From: Rhodobiaceae bacterium
GTDB taxonomy: Bacteria > Pseudomonadota > Alphaproteobacteria > RS24
NCBI GenBank assembly: GCA_024645085.1
Contig: JAHEGN010000001.1
Location: 62,001 to 126,000 of the forward strand
Direction: 5' to 3'
DNA: 64,000 bases
Both the position numbers and the translations under genes were made by a program. Position 1 is the stretch's first letter, and each line of letters starts with the position of its first letter. The notes beneath the pieces were generated by a model. That model made no database searches and was not told the origin of the DNA. It saw only the letters and a program-made list of their open reading frames with translations. This document shows, one piece after another, positions 43,461 to 53,349 of this stretch.

Positions 43461-43540
43461 GGCGACTACCTTTTTTCTCAGATGCGCTCTGATAGCACCC
43501 CTTGGCGTGTGAAACAAAGCCAAACTTTACTGCTGGGCGA

Positions 43541-44221
43541 CTAATCGCGGTCTAATTTATCGAATAGGGTGGCAAATTGCCCGTCAATTAGCTGATTAAG
43601 CGCAGTCACCGCCGCTTCGGGCCCCTCAGCGTGGTTCCATATGCCAGAGGATATGGCGAGAAAATCAGCCCCTGCGGTGATTAAAGGCGCCGCATTATCA
43701 ACTGTGATGCCACCAATGGCCAGGCACGGCGGCTCCATCATTTCTTGCCACCAGCTCAATAGGTCAAGCTCGGCAGTGGCTTCCACTTGTTTGGTTTGGG
43801 TCGGGTAAAAGGCGCCAAAGGCGACATAATCGGCGCCGGCCTCACCGGCGGTCATCGCCAAATGCCGCGAATTATGGCAAGTGACGCCAATAATTTTATC
43901 GGCGCCCAAAATTTCGCGGGCCTGTTTCACCGTGCCGTCTTGTTGGCCAATATGCACGCCGTCGCAATCATATTGCTTGGCAAGGGCCGCATAGTCATTG
44001 ATCAAAAACGCCACATCATGGGCCAAAGCAATTGGTTTTAAGGCGTCAATCGCTTGGCCGATAATCTCATGATCTTGCGGGCCGCCGTCAGCGGCTTTCA
44101 AACGCAATTGCAAACAGGCGACATCGCCAGCCGCCAACGTCGTTTCCAAAATTGGGGCAAATTTTTCTAAGTCAATTTGCGGCGGGGTGATGAGATAAAG
44201 ACGGGTCGGCGGGCGGGCCAT
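43541..44221 (-). CDS. thiE: Thiamine-phosphate synthase
   Basis: TIM-barrel enzyme that joins HMP-pyrophosphate and thiazole phosphate to thiamine phosphate. The 226 residues show LYLITPP (8-14), LQLRLKAADGG, FLINDYAALAKQYDCDGVHIGQQD (diphosphate and Mg site), the GVTCHNSRHLAM loop, YVAFGAFYPTQTK, and a final AIGGITVDNAAPLITAGADFLAISSGIW. The start lies 1 base after the aroC stop, so it is translated with aroC and has no leader of its own. A TPP riboswitch would have to lie upstream of fabI if present, and none is evident. Confidence 0.93.
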   Translation of the reverse strand: MARPPTRLYLITPPQIDLEKFAPILETTLAAGDVACLQLRLKAADGGPQDHEIIGQAIDALKPIALAHDVAFLINDYAALAKQYDCDGVHIGQQDGTVKQAREILGADKIIGVTCHNSRHLAMTAGEAGADYVAFGAFYPTQTKQVEATAELDLLSWWQEMMEPPCLAIGGITVDNAAPLITAGADFLAISSGIWNHAEGPEAAVTALNQLIDGQFATLFDKLDRD

Positions 44222-44222
44222 T

Positions 44223-45314
44223 TTATTTGCCAGCACGCTGGCCAAAATGGCGCAATTTATGGTCGGCCAGAACACAGGCCATCATCGCCTCGCCAACTGG
44301 CACAGCGCGAATGCCGACGCAGGGATCATGGCGGCCTTTGGTGATGATTTCGGTTTCTTCACCAGCGCGTGAAATGGTTTTGCGCGGCGTCAAAATCGAC
44401 GAGGTCGGTTTGACGGCAAAGCGCACGACAATATCTTGACCGGTTGAAATGCCGCCCAAAATGCCACCGGCGTGATTGCTGTCAAAACTGGCTTTTGCGC
44501 CATCGGCGTGCATTTCATCAGCATTGGCTTCGCCGGTCAGCGCAGCAGCGCCGAAACCTTCGCCGATTTCAACGCCTTTGACGGCATTTATGCTCATCAT
44601 GGCGCCAGCTAAATCGGCGTCTAATTTGCCATAGACCGGGGCGCCCCAGCCGACCGGTACGCCGCTGGCGACAATTTCAATGACGGCACCGCAAGACGAG
44701 CCTGCCTTGCGCACGCCGTCGAGATAGTCTTCCCATTGCGCCGCCGCTTGTTTGTCGGGGCACCAGAAAGGATTGTTTTCAACTTCGGCCCAATCCCAAT
44801 TGTCGCGGTTGATTTTATGCGGCCCCATTTGCACCAAAGCGCCACGAATGGTGACACCATCGAGGACTTTGCGGGCAATGCCGCCAGCTGCGACACGGGC
44901 GGCTGTTTCGCGTGCTGATTGACGGCCACCGCCGCGATAATCGCGCACGCCATATTTTTCCATATAGGTGTAATCGGCGTGGCCTGGGCGGTATTTATCT
45001 TTAATGTCGCCATAATCTTTTGAGCGTTGGTCGGTGTTTTCAATCAGCAATTGAATCGGCGTGCCCGTGGTCACTTGCGCGCCAGTATCAGGATCTTCAA
45101 ACACGCCGGACAGGATTTTGACGGCATCGGGTTCTTGGCGTTGGGTGGTGAAACGATTTTGCCCGGGGCGGCGCCGATCGAGCCAGTGCTGCAAATCAGC
45201 CTCGCTTATTGGCAAACGCGCAGGCGCACCGTCGACCACGGCGCCAAGCGCTGGCCCGTGGCTTTCGCCCCATGTGGTGATGGTGAATAAATGCCCGAAA
45301 CGATTATGCGACAT
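44223..45314 (-). CDS. aroC: Chorismate synthase
   Basis: FMN-dependent last enzyme of the shikimate pathway, making chorismate from EPSP. The 363 residues carry all three signatures: [14 protein letters not shown] at 17-30, the conserved [22 protein letters not shown] at about 125-146 (in outline), and a late [23 protein letters not shown] with the catalytic His and Asp. The length is normal. It follows fabI by 8 bases and precedes thiE by 1 base, giving an operon fabI-aroC-thiE. Confidence 0.97.
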   Translation of the reverse strand: MSHNRFGHLFTITTWGESHGPALGAVVDGAPARLPISEADLQHWLDRRRPGQNRFTTQRQEPDAVKILSGVFEDPDTGAQVTTGTPIQLLIENTDQRSKDYGDIKDKYRPGHADYTYMEKYGVRDYRGGGRQSARETAARVAAGGIARKVLDGVTIRGALVQMGPHKINRDNWDWAEVENNPFWCPDKQAAAQWEDYLDGVRKAGSSCGAVIEIVASGVPVGWGAPVYGKLDADLAGAMMSINAVKGVEIGEGFGAAALTGEANADEMHADGAKASFDSNHAGGILGGISTGQDIVVRFAVKPTSSILTPRKTISRAGEETEIITKGRHDPCVGIRAVPVGEAMMACVLADHKLRHFGQRAGK

Positions 45315-45322
45315 TATGTGGC

Positions 45323-46123
45323 CTAAGCCCCTTCCTCGTCGGAAATCATGCGCATGCCAATGGCATTATAGCCAGCATCAACGTGATGATTTTCGCCGGT
45401 TACGCCAGTGCTCAAATCAGACAATAAATAAAGCGCTGAATTACCAACTTCCTCAATCGTCACATTTTTACGCATTGGTGCGTTTTCTTCATTCCATTTC
45501 AGCATCATCCGCAGACCGCCAATACCGGCGGCGGCGAGGGTTTTAATTGGCCCCGCTGAAACTGAGTTTACGCGAATATTTTGCTTGCCCAAATCTGCCG
45601 CCAAATAACGCACGCTGGCTTCCAGCGCTGCCTTGGCCACACCCATGACGTTATAATGCGGGATGACTTTTTCGGCCCCGAAATAGCTCAAGGTCAGCAG
45701 CGAGCCGCCATTGGGCATGAGTTTTTCGGCCCGATTGGCAACAGCGGTGAAGCTATAGCAAGAAATATTTAAGCTCATGGCAAAATTGCCCGGCGATGTA
45801 TCAACATAACGGCCGGTCAATTCATCCTTATCGGCAAAGGCAATGGCGTGGACGACGAAATCGATCTCGCCCCATTGTTGTTTGAGCGTGTCAAACACCG
45901 CATCAATACTGGCTTCATCGGTGACGTCGCACGGCAGAACAAGGTTGGCGCCAATACTGTCGGCCAATGGTTTGACACGCCGCTCCAGCGCTTCGCCTTG
46001 ATAGGTGAAGGCTAATTCAGCACCGGCATCGGCGCAGGCTTGGGCAATGCCCCAAGCGATTGAGCGCTGATTGGCGACCCCCATAATCAGGCCGCGTTTG
46101 CCTTTCATCAATCCATTTGTCAT
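45323..46123 (-). CDS. fabI: Enoyl-ACP reductase (NADH), FabI type
   Basis: Final reductive step of each fatty-acid elongation round. The 266-residue SDR shows [13 protein letters not shown] (15-27) for NAD binding and the catalytic set Tyr147, Tyr157 and Lys164 ([19 protein letters not shown]). The [12 protein letters not shown] substrate loop follows. The residues that confer triclosan sensitivity in E. coli FabI appear conserved in type. It heads the fabI-aroC-thiE operon. The 88 bases upstream separate it from the Sel1 lipoprotein gene on the same strand. Confidence 0.96.
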   Translation of the reverse strand: MTNGLMKGKRGLIMGVANQRSIAWGIAQACADAGAELAFTYQGEALERRVKPLADSIGANLVLPCDVTDEASIDAVFDTLKQQWGEIDFVVHAIAFADKDELTGRYVDTSPGNFAMSLNISCYSFTAVANRAEKLMPNGGSLLTLSYFGAEKVIPHYNVMGVAKAALEASVRYLAADLGKQNIRVNSVSAGPIKTLAAAGIGGLRMMLKWNEENAPMRKNVTIEEVGNSALYLLSDLSTGVTGENHHVDAGYNAIGMRMISDEEGA

Positions 46124-46211
46124 GAACCATATCCTTTGTTCGTTTATCTCTCATTTGTGTATAAACTGCTCTGCCGCGAAAGCCTAGAGGTGTCAGTGGC
46201 AAATTTCATGG

Positions 46212-46664
46212 CTATTGGTCGAAATTCTGCAGCGGCATATCTTGTATTTGCTGCAATTCAACAGCCGGTTGGTAGTTTTGCGCTGCCGCCAGCGCCAGCC
46301 ATTTGCGGGCTTGCTCGCCATCATAACCAATGCCGTCAGCTTCGAAATACATCATGGCGAGGTTGAATTGGGCTGGCGCAAAACCTAATCGGGCGGCGCG
46401 ATAATAATAGCCACGGGCTATTTCAGGGTTTTTTTCAACGCCCAAACCACGGCGGTATAAATGGCCGATATTGCGCAGGGCAGCGAGGTCGTAATTATCG
46501 GCCAAGGGCTGCCAATAGCTGCGCGCGGCCCGATAGTCACCGGCATCATAAGCGGCCGTGCCTTTGGCAAATAAATCATCGATTTTTTGCGCCGGAACAT
46601 GCGCCGCGCAGCCAGCGACGGCAAGGCAGATAAAAACTGCAATAAATTTGGACGCACGGGTCAT
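46212..46664 (-). CDS. Sel1-repeat lipoprotein
   Basis: Predicted lipoprotein of 150 residues. The N terminus MTRASKFIAVFICLAVAGC has lipobox AVAGC with Cys19, so it should be anchored to the outer membrane. Three helical TPR/Sel1-like repeats follow: AKGTAAYDAGDYRAARSYW, LAALRNIGHLYRRGLGVEKN and APAQFNLAMMYFEADGIG-YDGEQARKW, the last two with the Sel1 G-L-G-V pattern. Such proteins act as binding scaffolds in envelope processes. The start at 46664 is the only one consistent with the signal sequence. It is divergent from pdxH, sharing a 44-base promoter gap. Confidence 0.85.
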   Translation of the reverse strand: MTRASKFIAVFICLAVAGCAAHVPAQKIDDLFAKGTAAYDAGDYRAARSYWQPLADNYDLAALRNIGHLYRRGLGVEKNPEIARGYYYRAARLGFAPAQFNLAMMYFEADGIGYDGEQARKWLALAAAQNYQPAVELQQIQDMPLQNFDQ

Positions 46665-46679
46665 GCGCCTATATATAAT
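46648..46679 (+). promoter_or_regulatory. Candidate promoter of pdxH
   Basis: A TATATAAT tract (46672-46679) gives a strong -10. TTGGAC (46648-46653) is the best -35, 16 bases from TATATA. The -35 lies inside the 5' end of the divergent lipoprotein gene. Confidence 0.45.
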
Positions 46680-46708
46680 ACAGTTATTAGCAAAGAGGAA
46701 CGCAGCAG

Positions 46709-47323
46709 ATGAGTGGCTTTGACGAGATTTTTGATGCGCCAGCGGCCGATCCAATGGCAGTTTTTGACGCATGGTTGAGCCAAGCGGCGGCATCAGAACC
46801 CAATGACCCCAATGCCATGTCACTGGCGACAGTGGATGGTGATGGCATGCCGAATGCCCGCATGGTGTTGTTGAAAGGCCATGATCAACGCGGCTTTGTG
46901 TTCTATACAAATTTGAACAGCCAAAAGGGCGCTGAGCTCAATGATAATGCGCGCGCGGCGCTGTGTTTTCATTGGAAAAGCCTGCACCGGCAAGTGCGCG
47001 TGCAAGGGCCTGTGAGTGCTGTCAGCGAACAAGAAGCTGACGCTTATTTCACCTCGCGCGGGGCCGAAAGCCGCCTCGGCGCTTGGGCGTCGCAGCAATC
47101 GCAAACCTTGCAAAACCGAGCAACGCTGGACGCCGCCTATGATGCCGCATTGGCGCAATATGGCGAGGAAAATATTCCCCGCCCACCGCATTGGTCAGGG
47201 CGACGCATCATCCCATTGAAAATTGAGTTTTGGCAAGATGGAGCTCATCGCTTGCACAATCGTTTGGTCTATCATCGTGCGACGCCAGATGACGCTTGGT
47301 CGACCCGACTTTTATACCCGTAA
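46709..47323 (+). CDS. pdxH: Pyridoxamine 5'-phosphate oxidase
   Basis: FMN enzyme that makes pyridoxal 5'-phosphate from pyridoxine or pyridoxamine phosphate. The 204 residues show AMSLATVDGDGMPNARMVLLKG (about 36-57, in outline), FYTNLNSQKGAEL and ALCFHWKSLHRQVRVQGPV. The C-terminal signature RPPHWSGRRIIPLKIEFWQ is followed by HNRLVYHR and the end STRLLYP. AGAGGAACG precedes the ATG. The CDF transporter gene follows 42 bases later. Confidence 0.96.
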   Translation: MSGFDEIFDAPAADPMAVFDAWLSQAAASEPNDPNAMSLATVDGDGMPNARMVLLKGHDQRGFVFYTNLNSQKGAELNDNARAALCFHWKSLHRQVRVQGPVSAVSEQEADAYFTSRGAESRLGAWASQQSQTLQNRATLDAAYDAALAQYGEENIPRPPHWSGRRIIPLKIEFWQDGAHRLHNRLVYHRATPDDAWSTRLLYP

Positions 47324-47365
47324 GCGCATCATTGGTGCGTTGACGAATATCTGATACAACAAGCT

Positions 47366-48301
47366 ATGACCCAGTCACATAATCATTTATCACACGATCA
47401 CATCGGGCTTGAGCCCGGCAAGCGGGTGCGTGGCACGGCGCTGCTGGCGATTGTTGTCGCCAGCGTGTTGATTGTCATCAAAGCCGGCGCTTGGATGCTA
47501 ACCGGCTCTGTGGCTTTGCTCGGCTCATTTCTCGATTCCGTGATGGATTTGTCTTTGTCGGTGATGAATTTTTTCGCCATTCGCCATGCGCAAACACCAG
47601 CTGATAAAGAACATCGGTTTGGCCATGGCAAGGCAGAAGCCTTAGCGGCGCTGGTGCAGGCCGCCATGTTGTTATCGGCGGCTTTGTTTTTGCTCTATGA
47701 AGCCTTGCAGGCGATTTTGGCGCCACAACCAATCGCCGCCAGCAATATTGGTATTGGCGTGATGGTGGTGTCGATTATTTTGACGCTTGGTTTGGTCTTC
47801 GTGCAACGCCGCGTGGCCAAAGCCACACAATCAGTGGCTATTTCCGCCGATAGCGCGCATTACACCGGCGATATTGTCATCAATCTTGGGGTGATTTTGG
47901 CGTTGGTGTTGTCAGGCCATTTTGGTTTGCCTTATGCCGACCCGACTCTTGGCATGGTGGTGGCGCTGATTTTGATCAACAGCTCGCGCCAGGTTTTCGT
48001 CAATGCCGCCGATCAATTGATGGACCGCGAATTTGACGATGCCGATCGGGCCGAAATCAAGCGGCTGATTTTATCGCATCCGCAGGTCTTGGGCCTGCAT
48101 GATTTACGCACCCGCCGCGCTGGACTGACCAGTTTTATTCAGTGTCATATTGAGCTTGATGGCGCCATGTCATTGACTATGGCGCATCAAATTTCTGACG
48201 CGGTTGAGGCGTTGGTGCTGGCCAAATTCCCGCAATCGGAAGTGCTGTTGCATCAAGACCCTGAAGGCCAAGAGCCGATTACCCAGCTTGAAAAACACTA
48301 G
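47366..48301 (+). CDS. Cation diffusion facilitator (FieF-like metal exporter)
   Basis: Inner-membrane proton-coupled exporter of zinc or iron, 311 residues. Six helices fill about 20-205. The transport site is DSVMD (Asp57 and Asp61) in helix 2 and HYTGD (about 164-168) in helix 5, the DD-HD set of FieF-type Zn/Fe carriers. A cytoplasmic ferredoxin-like domain follows (about 210-300, GLHDLRTRRAGLTSFIQCHIELD) with His-containing dimer contacts. The N terminus is His-rich (SHNHLSHDH), as is common in the family. It converges on the amidase gene. Confidence 0.92.
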   Translation: MTQSHNHLSHDHIGLEPGKRVRGTALLAIVVASVLIVIKAGAWMLTGSVALLGSFLDSVMDLSLSVMNFFAIRHAQTPADKEHRFGHGKAEALAALVQAAMLLSAALFLLYEALQAILAPQPIAASNIGIGVMVVSIILTLGLVFVQRRVAKATQSVAISADSAHYTGDIVINLGVILALVLSGHFGLPYADPTLGMVVALILINSSRQVFVNAADQLMDREFDDADRAEIKRLILSHPQVLGLHDLRTRRAGLTSFIQCHIELDGAMSLTMAHQISDAVEALVLAKFPQSEVLLHQDPEGQEPITQLEKH

Positions 48302-48316
48302 CGCCCTGAAGGCTGT

Positions 48317-49774
48317 TTAATCATCAAATCCGGCGGGTGGCTGGAAGTGATGACCGTTTTGTTCCAACATGCGGGCCACGGCAATCGGTGTTTTGTCCTC
48401 ATAGGCTGGGCCAATAATTTGCATGCCCATGGGAAGACCCGACGAATGGCGCGCCAAGGGAGCAATGGTCGAGGGCAGGCCGCATAAGGTGCTGACCCCG
48501 GGCCAGACGATGTTTTCCATATAATTGCGGGCCGCGCCATTAACCGAAAAAGCGCGACCATGAAAATCAGCGTCTTGCGTATGCGGCATGGCAGGCGTCG
48601 GCGTGACCGGACAGAATAAAACGTCGACTTGCTCAAATAGAGCCAGCCATTTTGCCGCCATTTGCGCCCGCACTTCGTTCCAATAAAGCCAATCTTTGTG
48701 CAATAGGCGCACGCCGCGAGCTTGCGACATGCGCAGTGATTTGTCGTCCTTATCAGCGGCATCAATCATCGCTTGCAGCGATTGATGCACAGGAGCTGGG
48801 AAATCAGCCCCCATAATGGAGCTGAGCAAAATCAAAAAAGTTTCGGTGTGATGGGCTAAATCGAAATCTGGCTTTATGTGCACGACACGGGCGCCTTGTT
48901 TTTCCAATGTGCGGGCGGCGGCTTCAATATTGCTGGCCATTTCGCTATCAACCGGACAATAGGGGTCGTCGGCCCATAGGCCAATGCGCAGGCCTTCAGG
49001 GCGCGTAAAACGCGGGCCCTGCAAACTTATCTGCATGGCCTGCGAGGCCGGACGCAAGAGACCAAGGGTCAGATCAAAGGCTAATTCCAGATCGTCGACA
49101 CTGCGCGCCAAAGGCCCAACGACATTCAAATCTCCGGCGGCCAGCGCGCCATGCGGCGGCGGCACATGCCCGCGTGTTGGCACAATGCCATGGGTTGGCT
49201 TATGGCCAAATAAGCCGCAAAAATGCGCCGGCACACGAATCGAACCGCCAATATCAGAGCCATATTCAAGCGGCGTCAGGCCAGCCGCCAAAGCGGCAGC
49301 CGAGCCTCCCGATGAGCCGCCTGGCGTGTGTTGCAAATTATACGGATTATTTGTCGTGCCATGGATGTCATTAAAACTTTGCCAATCGCCGCACATAAAA
49401 GGGGTGTTGGTTTTGCCAAGAATAATCGCCCCTGCTGATTTAAGCCGCGCCGTAACATGCGAGTCGGATGTCGACACAGTGCCGGCAAATTGCGGTGCCC
49501 CAACATCACAACTCAAACCGTCGACTTCAAAAGCATCTTTAATGGTCATTGGCACGCCGTGCAGCGGCCCGAGGGTTTGACCAGACTGACGCGCCGCATC
49601 GGCTTTATCGGCATCTTTTAAGGCCTCGTCGAAGCGCTCGGCGACGACCGCATTCAAGGCCGGATTATGCTTTTTAATGCGGTCGATAAAAAACTGCGTC
49701 ACTTCGCGTGCGCTGAGCACTCCTTTGGCGATATCTTGGCCTAATTGATGTGCATTTTTCTGGTTTATTGGCAT
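48317..49774 (-). CDS. Amidase (amidase-signature family)
   Basis: Serine amidohydrolase of 485 residues with a complete Ser-cisSer-Lys triad: Lys79 in PMTIKDAFE, cis-Ser154/155 in GGSSGGSAAALAAG, and nucleophile Ser178 in GSDIGGSIRVPA. It is closest in style to aryl/aliphatic amidases rather than GatA, because the C-terminal part (RNYMENIVWPGVSTLCGLPS) lacks GatB-linked features and no gatB/gatC is adjacent. It may break down amides, nitrile products or peptide-like substrates. Confidence 0.9.
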   Translation of the reverse strand: MPINQKNAHQLGQDIAKGVLSAREVTQFFIDRIKKHNPALNAVVAERFDEALKDADKADAARQSGQTLGPLHGVPMTIKDAFEVDGLSCDVGAPQFAGTVSTSDSHVTARLKSAGAIILGKTNTPFMCGDWQSFNDIHGTTNNPYNLQHTPGGSSGGSAAALAAGLTPLEYGSDIGGSIRVPAHFCGLFGHKPTHGIVPTRGHVPPPHGALAAGDLNVVGPLARSVDDLELAFDLTLGLLRPASQAMQISLQGPRFTRPEGLRIGLWADDPYCPVDSEMASNIEAAARTLEKQGARVVHIKPDFDLAHHTETFLILLSSIMGADFPAPVHQSLQAMIDAADKDDKSLRMSQARGVRLLHKDWLYWNEVRAQMAAKWLALFEQVDVLFCPVTPTPAMPHTQDADFHGRAFSVNGAARNYMENIVWPGVSTLCGLPSTIAPLARHSSGLPMGMQIIGPAYEDKTPIAVARMLEQNGHHFQPPAGFDD

Positions 49775-49865
49775 TTTTCACTTTCCCCCTATGGACACAG
49801 ACAACCAGTTTGCGGCAAGTTAAACTTCAAACCGATATGACGGGGAAAACTCTAGGGAGAAAAAT

Positions 49866-51509
49866 ATGTTCGGTCAAATGCAAGACGTGCCACTACTAGT
49901 CAACCGGATTTTAGACCATGCGCTGGTCAATCATGGCGAGCGCGAGATTGTCTCGCGCCTTGTCGAGGGAAATATTCATCGCGAAACTTATGCCGACGCG
50001 CATTTGCGGGCCCGCAAATTATCGCAAGCTCTGCAAGCTTTGGGCATGGGAGTTGGCGATGTCGTCGCCACTATGGCATGGAATACCCACCGCCATTTTG
50101 AGGCTTGGTATGGCATCACCGGTGTTGGCGGCATTTACCACACATTGAACCCGCGGCTGTTTCCTGAACAGCTGAGCTATATTATCAATCACGCAGAAGA
50201 TAAAATCATTCTGACGGATTTGACCTTTGTGCCGGTTCTTGAGGGTATTGAAAAAGACATTCCCAATGTGAAGGCCATCATCATTATGACCGATGCCGCG
50301 CATATGCCAGAAACCAGCCTGAAAAATGTGCTGTGCTATGAAGATTTAATCGACAGCAATAATGGCGATTTTAATTGGGTGGAAGTCGATGAGCGGGCGC
50401 CATCGGGCATGTGCTACACATCTGGCACCACCGGTAATCCAAAAGGCGTTTGCTACACGCATCGGTCTAATGTGCTGCACACATTGACCAGCCTTTCAAA
50501 TGACGTCATGGGGCTGAGCAGCATGGATAGTGTGATGCCAGTTGTGCCCATGTTCCACGCCAATGCTTGGGGCCTTGCCTTTAGTGCGCCAGCAGTGGGG
50601 TCTAAAATTGTTAACCCTGGCCCGAATATGGATGGCGAGAGCATTTATCAGCTATTGACCGAAGAAGAAGTGACCTTCTCGGCTGCCGTGCCGACGGTTT
50701 GGCTGATGCTTTTGCAGCATATGGAAGCCAATAATTTGAAACTGCCGAAATTAAATAATGTGACCATTGGCGGGTCAGCTGTGCCACGCATGATGCTTGA
50801 GAAATTCGAGCGTGATTATGGGGTGATGGTGAAACATGCTTGGGGGATGACAGAATTGTCGCCACTCGGTTCAATCGCCAGCTTCAAATCTGGCATGGAA
50901 CATATGAGCTTTGACGAGCAAATGGACATTAAGGTTAAACAAGGCCGTCCGCCATATTTGGTAGAAATGAAAATCACCGATGATGAGGGCAATGAATTGC
51001 CGCGCGACGGTAAAGCCTTCGGCCATTTGATGGTGCGCGGGCCGTTTATTGTTGGCGAATATGTCAAAGGCGATGGCGGTCAAATTCTCGACAAAGACGG
51101 GTTTTTCGATACGGGCGATGTCGCCACACTCGACCCGCTCGGCTTTATGCAAATCACTGACCGCGCCAAAGATGTCATCAAATCAGGCGGCGAGTGGATT
51201 TCGTCTATTGAGATTGAAAATATCGCCGTTGGCTTTGATAAATTGCAGGAAACGGCGGTGATTGGCGTTGAGCATCCGAAATGGGATGAGCGGCCTTTGC
51301 TGATTGTCGTGAAAAACCCTGGTGTCGAGGTGACCAAGGAAGAGGTATTGGCCTATTTGGATGGCAAAATTGCTAAATGGTGGATGCCCGACGATGTTGT
51401 TTTTGTTGATGAAATTCCACATACAGCAACCGGTAAGATTCAAAAGCTGACGCTGCGTCAGCAATTTGCTGATTACACCTTACCAACAGCAGAAAAGGCG
51501 GCGGAATAA
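49866..51509 (+). CDS. Acyl-CoA synthetase of the MCFA/DmdB-like group
   Basis: AMP-forming ligase that activates a carboxylic acid with ATP and CoA. The 547 residues show P-loop [10 protein letters not shown] (185-194), an [12 protein letters not shown]5 motif, GFFDTGDVA, and the C-terminal [10 protein letters not shown] with catalytic Lys524. The opening [16 protein letters not shown] and the [22 protein letters not shown] stretches resemble the clade containing DmdB (methylmercaptopropionyl-CoA ligase of DMSP demethylation) and medium-chain ligases. No dmdC/dmdD lies nearby, so substrate choice is open. AGGGAGAAAA precedes the ATG. Confidence 0.92.
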   Translation: MFGQMQDVPLLVNRILDHALVNHGEREIVSRLVEGNIHRETYADAHLRARKLSQALQALGMGVGDVVATMAWNTHRHFEAWYGITGVGGIYHTLNPRLFPEQLSYIINHAEDKIILTDLTFVPVLEGIEKDIPNVKAIIIMTDAAHMPETSLKNVLCYEDLIDSNNGDFNWVEVDERAPSGMCYTSGTTGNPKGVCYTHRSNVLHTLTSLSNDVMGLSSMDSVMPVVPMFHANAWGLAFSAPAVGSKIVNPGPNMDGESIYQLLTEEEVTFSAAVPTVWLMLLQHMEANNLKLPKLNNVTIGGSAVPRMMLEKFERDYGVMVKHAWGMTELSPLGSIASFKSGMEHMSFDEQMDIKVKQGRPPYLVEMKITDDEGNELPRDGKAFGHLMVRGPFIVGEYVKGDGGQILDKDGFFDTGDVATLDPLGFMQITDRAKDVIKSGGEWISSIEIENIAVGFDKLQETAVIGVEHPKWDERPLLIVVKNPGVEVTKEEVLAYLDGKIAKWWMPDDVVFVDEIPHTATGKIQKLTLRQQFADYTLPTAEKAAE

Positions 51510-51511
51510 TT

Positions 51512-52237
51512 ATGCTTGGCATGAGTGTTGAATTTTTAGCTCACTGGGGTGCCCGCTTGGCGATCGCCTCGCCGATTGTCGCGGTCTCTGGTCTGGTGTT
51601 ATTCCGCAGCGGCGTGATGGCCTTTGGTGGCCCCTTATTGATTGTCGCCGTGGCGACGATTATTGCGCTGATTGCGTTGCTGATGAGCGTCTTGGCGTTG
51701 GTCGGCGGCTTGGGCGGCGATGGGGCGCAAACCAATCGGGCCCTGCTCGGGCTTGTTGTGTCACTGGTCGTGGTATTCGCGCCGCTCAATGGTTTTCGTA
51801 AAGCCATGACGGTGCCGCCAATTCACGACATTAGCACTGATTTGGCCAATCCGCCGGTGTTCAGCCATGTGCCAACTTTGCGGGCTGATAGTGACAATAG
51901 TCTGGCGCTTGATAGCAAAGTCATGGACATGCAAAAAGCCCATTATACAAATCTACGGCCTGTAACTTTAGAAGTTGGCATGGCTGAGGCTTTTGCGCAG
52001 GCGGTTTTGACGGCTGAAGATATGGGCTGGGAGATTGTTCATAGCGATGCCGCAAGCGGCCAGATTGAAGCGGTTGTCAGCACCTTATTGTTTGGCTTCA
52101 AAGATGATGTGGCCATTCGTCTAACGGCTGTTGAGGGTGGCACGCAAGTTGATTTGCGCTCAGTGTCACGCGTCGGGCAAAGCGATTTGGGGGCCAATGC
52201 GGCCCGTATCCAAGAGTTTTTGGACGCCATTCAATAG
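51512..52237 (+). CDS. DUF1499 membrane protein
   Basis: A 241-residue protein with three N-terminal helices (about 10-95) and a C-terminal soluble DUF1499 domain. Signature pieces are IHDISTDLANPPVF (about 104-117), MGWEIVHSDAASGQIEA, FGFKDDVAIRL, and DLRSVSRVGQSDLGANAARIQEFL near the end. The domain is widespread in proteobacteria and plastids, with no settled function. The start is 2 bases after the acyl-CoA ligase stop, implying one transcript. Confidence 0.86.
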   Translation: MLGMSVEFLAHWGARLAIASPIVAVSGLVLFRSGVMAFGGPLLIVAVATIIALIALLMSVLALVGGLGGDGAQTNRALLGLVVSLVVVFAPLNGFRKAMTVPPIHDISTDLANPPVFSHVPTLRADSDNSLALDSKVMDMQKAHYTNLRPVTLEVGMAEAFAQAVLTAEDMGWEIVHSDAASGQIEAVVSTLLFGFKDDVAIRLTAVEGGTQVDLRSVSRVGQSDLGANAARIQEFLDAIQ

Positions 52238-52268
52238 GCTGATAAAGCGCCCAATTTAACCGACAAGT

Positions 52269-53171
52269 TCAGCCAACAAGGTGATAGCTTGCGTCAAGCG
52301 TCGGCTTGTCGGCGCAGCTTACTTTGCCGCGCTCGACCAAATCTTGCATATGGGCAAATACCGATAAGGCGGCTGCCGGATGCAGGCGCTTATCGACATC
52401 GACATACATGGTGGCGACCATTTGCCGAATATTGTCATCGCCAGCTTCGAGGCGGGCAATAATTTGCGCCTCGCGCCCCCGCCGGTGGCTGATATAGGCG
52501 CGGACAAAATTTTGCGGATCATCAATGCTGGTGCCATGGGTCGGCCAATAGATTTTATCATCACGGCTCAGCAGTAAATCCAGCGACGCCATATAGGCAT
52601 TCATATTGCCATCTGGCGGGGCAATCACCGTGGTCGACCAGCCCATCACATGGTCGCCGGTAAATAGGGCTTTTTCTTCGCGTAGCGCATAGCACATATG
52701 ATTGGCCATATGGCCAGGTGTGAACACGCATTCAAGCGTCCAATCATCGCCGGCAATAATATCGCCATGGCCGACAATATGGTCGGGGCGGAAATTATCA
52801 TCAGCGTCTTCTTCCAGCCGAGGCCCATCAAATTGGTCTGGGCTGGGCGGGCTATAGCTGTAAATTTTCGCGCCCGTGCGCTGTTGCAGCGGGGTGCAGG
52901 CTGGCGAGTGATCAAGATGTGTGTGAGTGACAACAATATGGCTGACGCGCTCATCTGGGCCAAGAGCGGCCAGAATGGCGTCGACATGGGCATCAAGCAG
53001 CGGCCCGGGGTCAATGACTGCGACATTACCGGTGCCGATAATATAAGTGCCGGTGCCGGTGAAGGTAAACGGGCTGGGGTTATTGGCAATAACGCGCCGA
53101 ATGAGCGGTGATAATTGATCGCACCGGCCATATTCAAAATAAAATTCAGTTACAAATGGGATACCCGCCAT
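52269..53171 (-). CDS. Metallo-beta-lactamase-fold hydrolase, LACTB2-like
   Basis: A 300-residue MBL-fold protein. The metal-binding THTHLDHSPA (about 80-89), later HMANHMCY, TGDHVMGWS and YWPTHGTSI supply the His/Asp ligands for two zinc ions. The C-terminal winged-helix-like part (HRRGREAQIIARL, VDKRLHPAAALSVFAHM) matches LACTB2, which acts on RNA in mitochondria, and related hydrolases. ATG 53171 has AGGCGAG just upstream; the open frame extends 39 codons further without a site. The substrate could be an ester, thioester or nucleic acid. Confidence 0.86.
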   Translation of the reverse strand: MAGIPFVTEFYFEYGRCDQLSPLIRRVIANNPSPFTFTGTGTYIIGTGNVAVIDPGPLLDAHVDAILAALGPDERVSHIVVTHTHLDHSPACTPLQQRTGAKIYSYSPPSPDQFDGPRLEEDADDNFRPDHIVGHGDIIAGDDWTLECVFTPGHMANHMCYALREEKALFTGDHVMGWSTTVIAPPDGNMNAYMASLDLLLSRDDKIYWPTHGTSIDDPQNFVRAYISHRRGREAQIIARLEAGDDNIRQMVATMYVDVDKRLHPAAALSVFAHMQDLVERGKVSCADKPTLDASYHLVG

Positions 53172-53349
53172 TGTCTCGCCTATCATTTTGCATTTACTTT
53201 TACTGTGCCCCCACCATAGCCATCTTGGGCTTTGTGCAAAGCAAAAACAGCGCTTCATGGGTGAGAAATAAATCATCGCTGGGTGCATCCGGCGCTTGTC
53301 AAGGCGGGGTCGCTGACATAGCCTTAGCTATCAAATGGGAGATATTTCA

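Noticed and set aside
44221-44260. TPP riboswitch controlling thiE
   Set aside because: thiE begins 1 base after the aroC stop, leaving no leader, and no THI-box-like sequence is evident upstream of fabI.
48984-49580. Plus-strand 198-codon open frame opposite the amidase
   Set aside because: It overlaps the catalytic core of a complete amidase on the other strand and shows biased composition typical of antisense frames.
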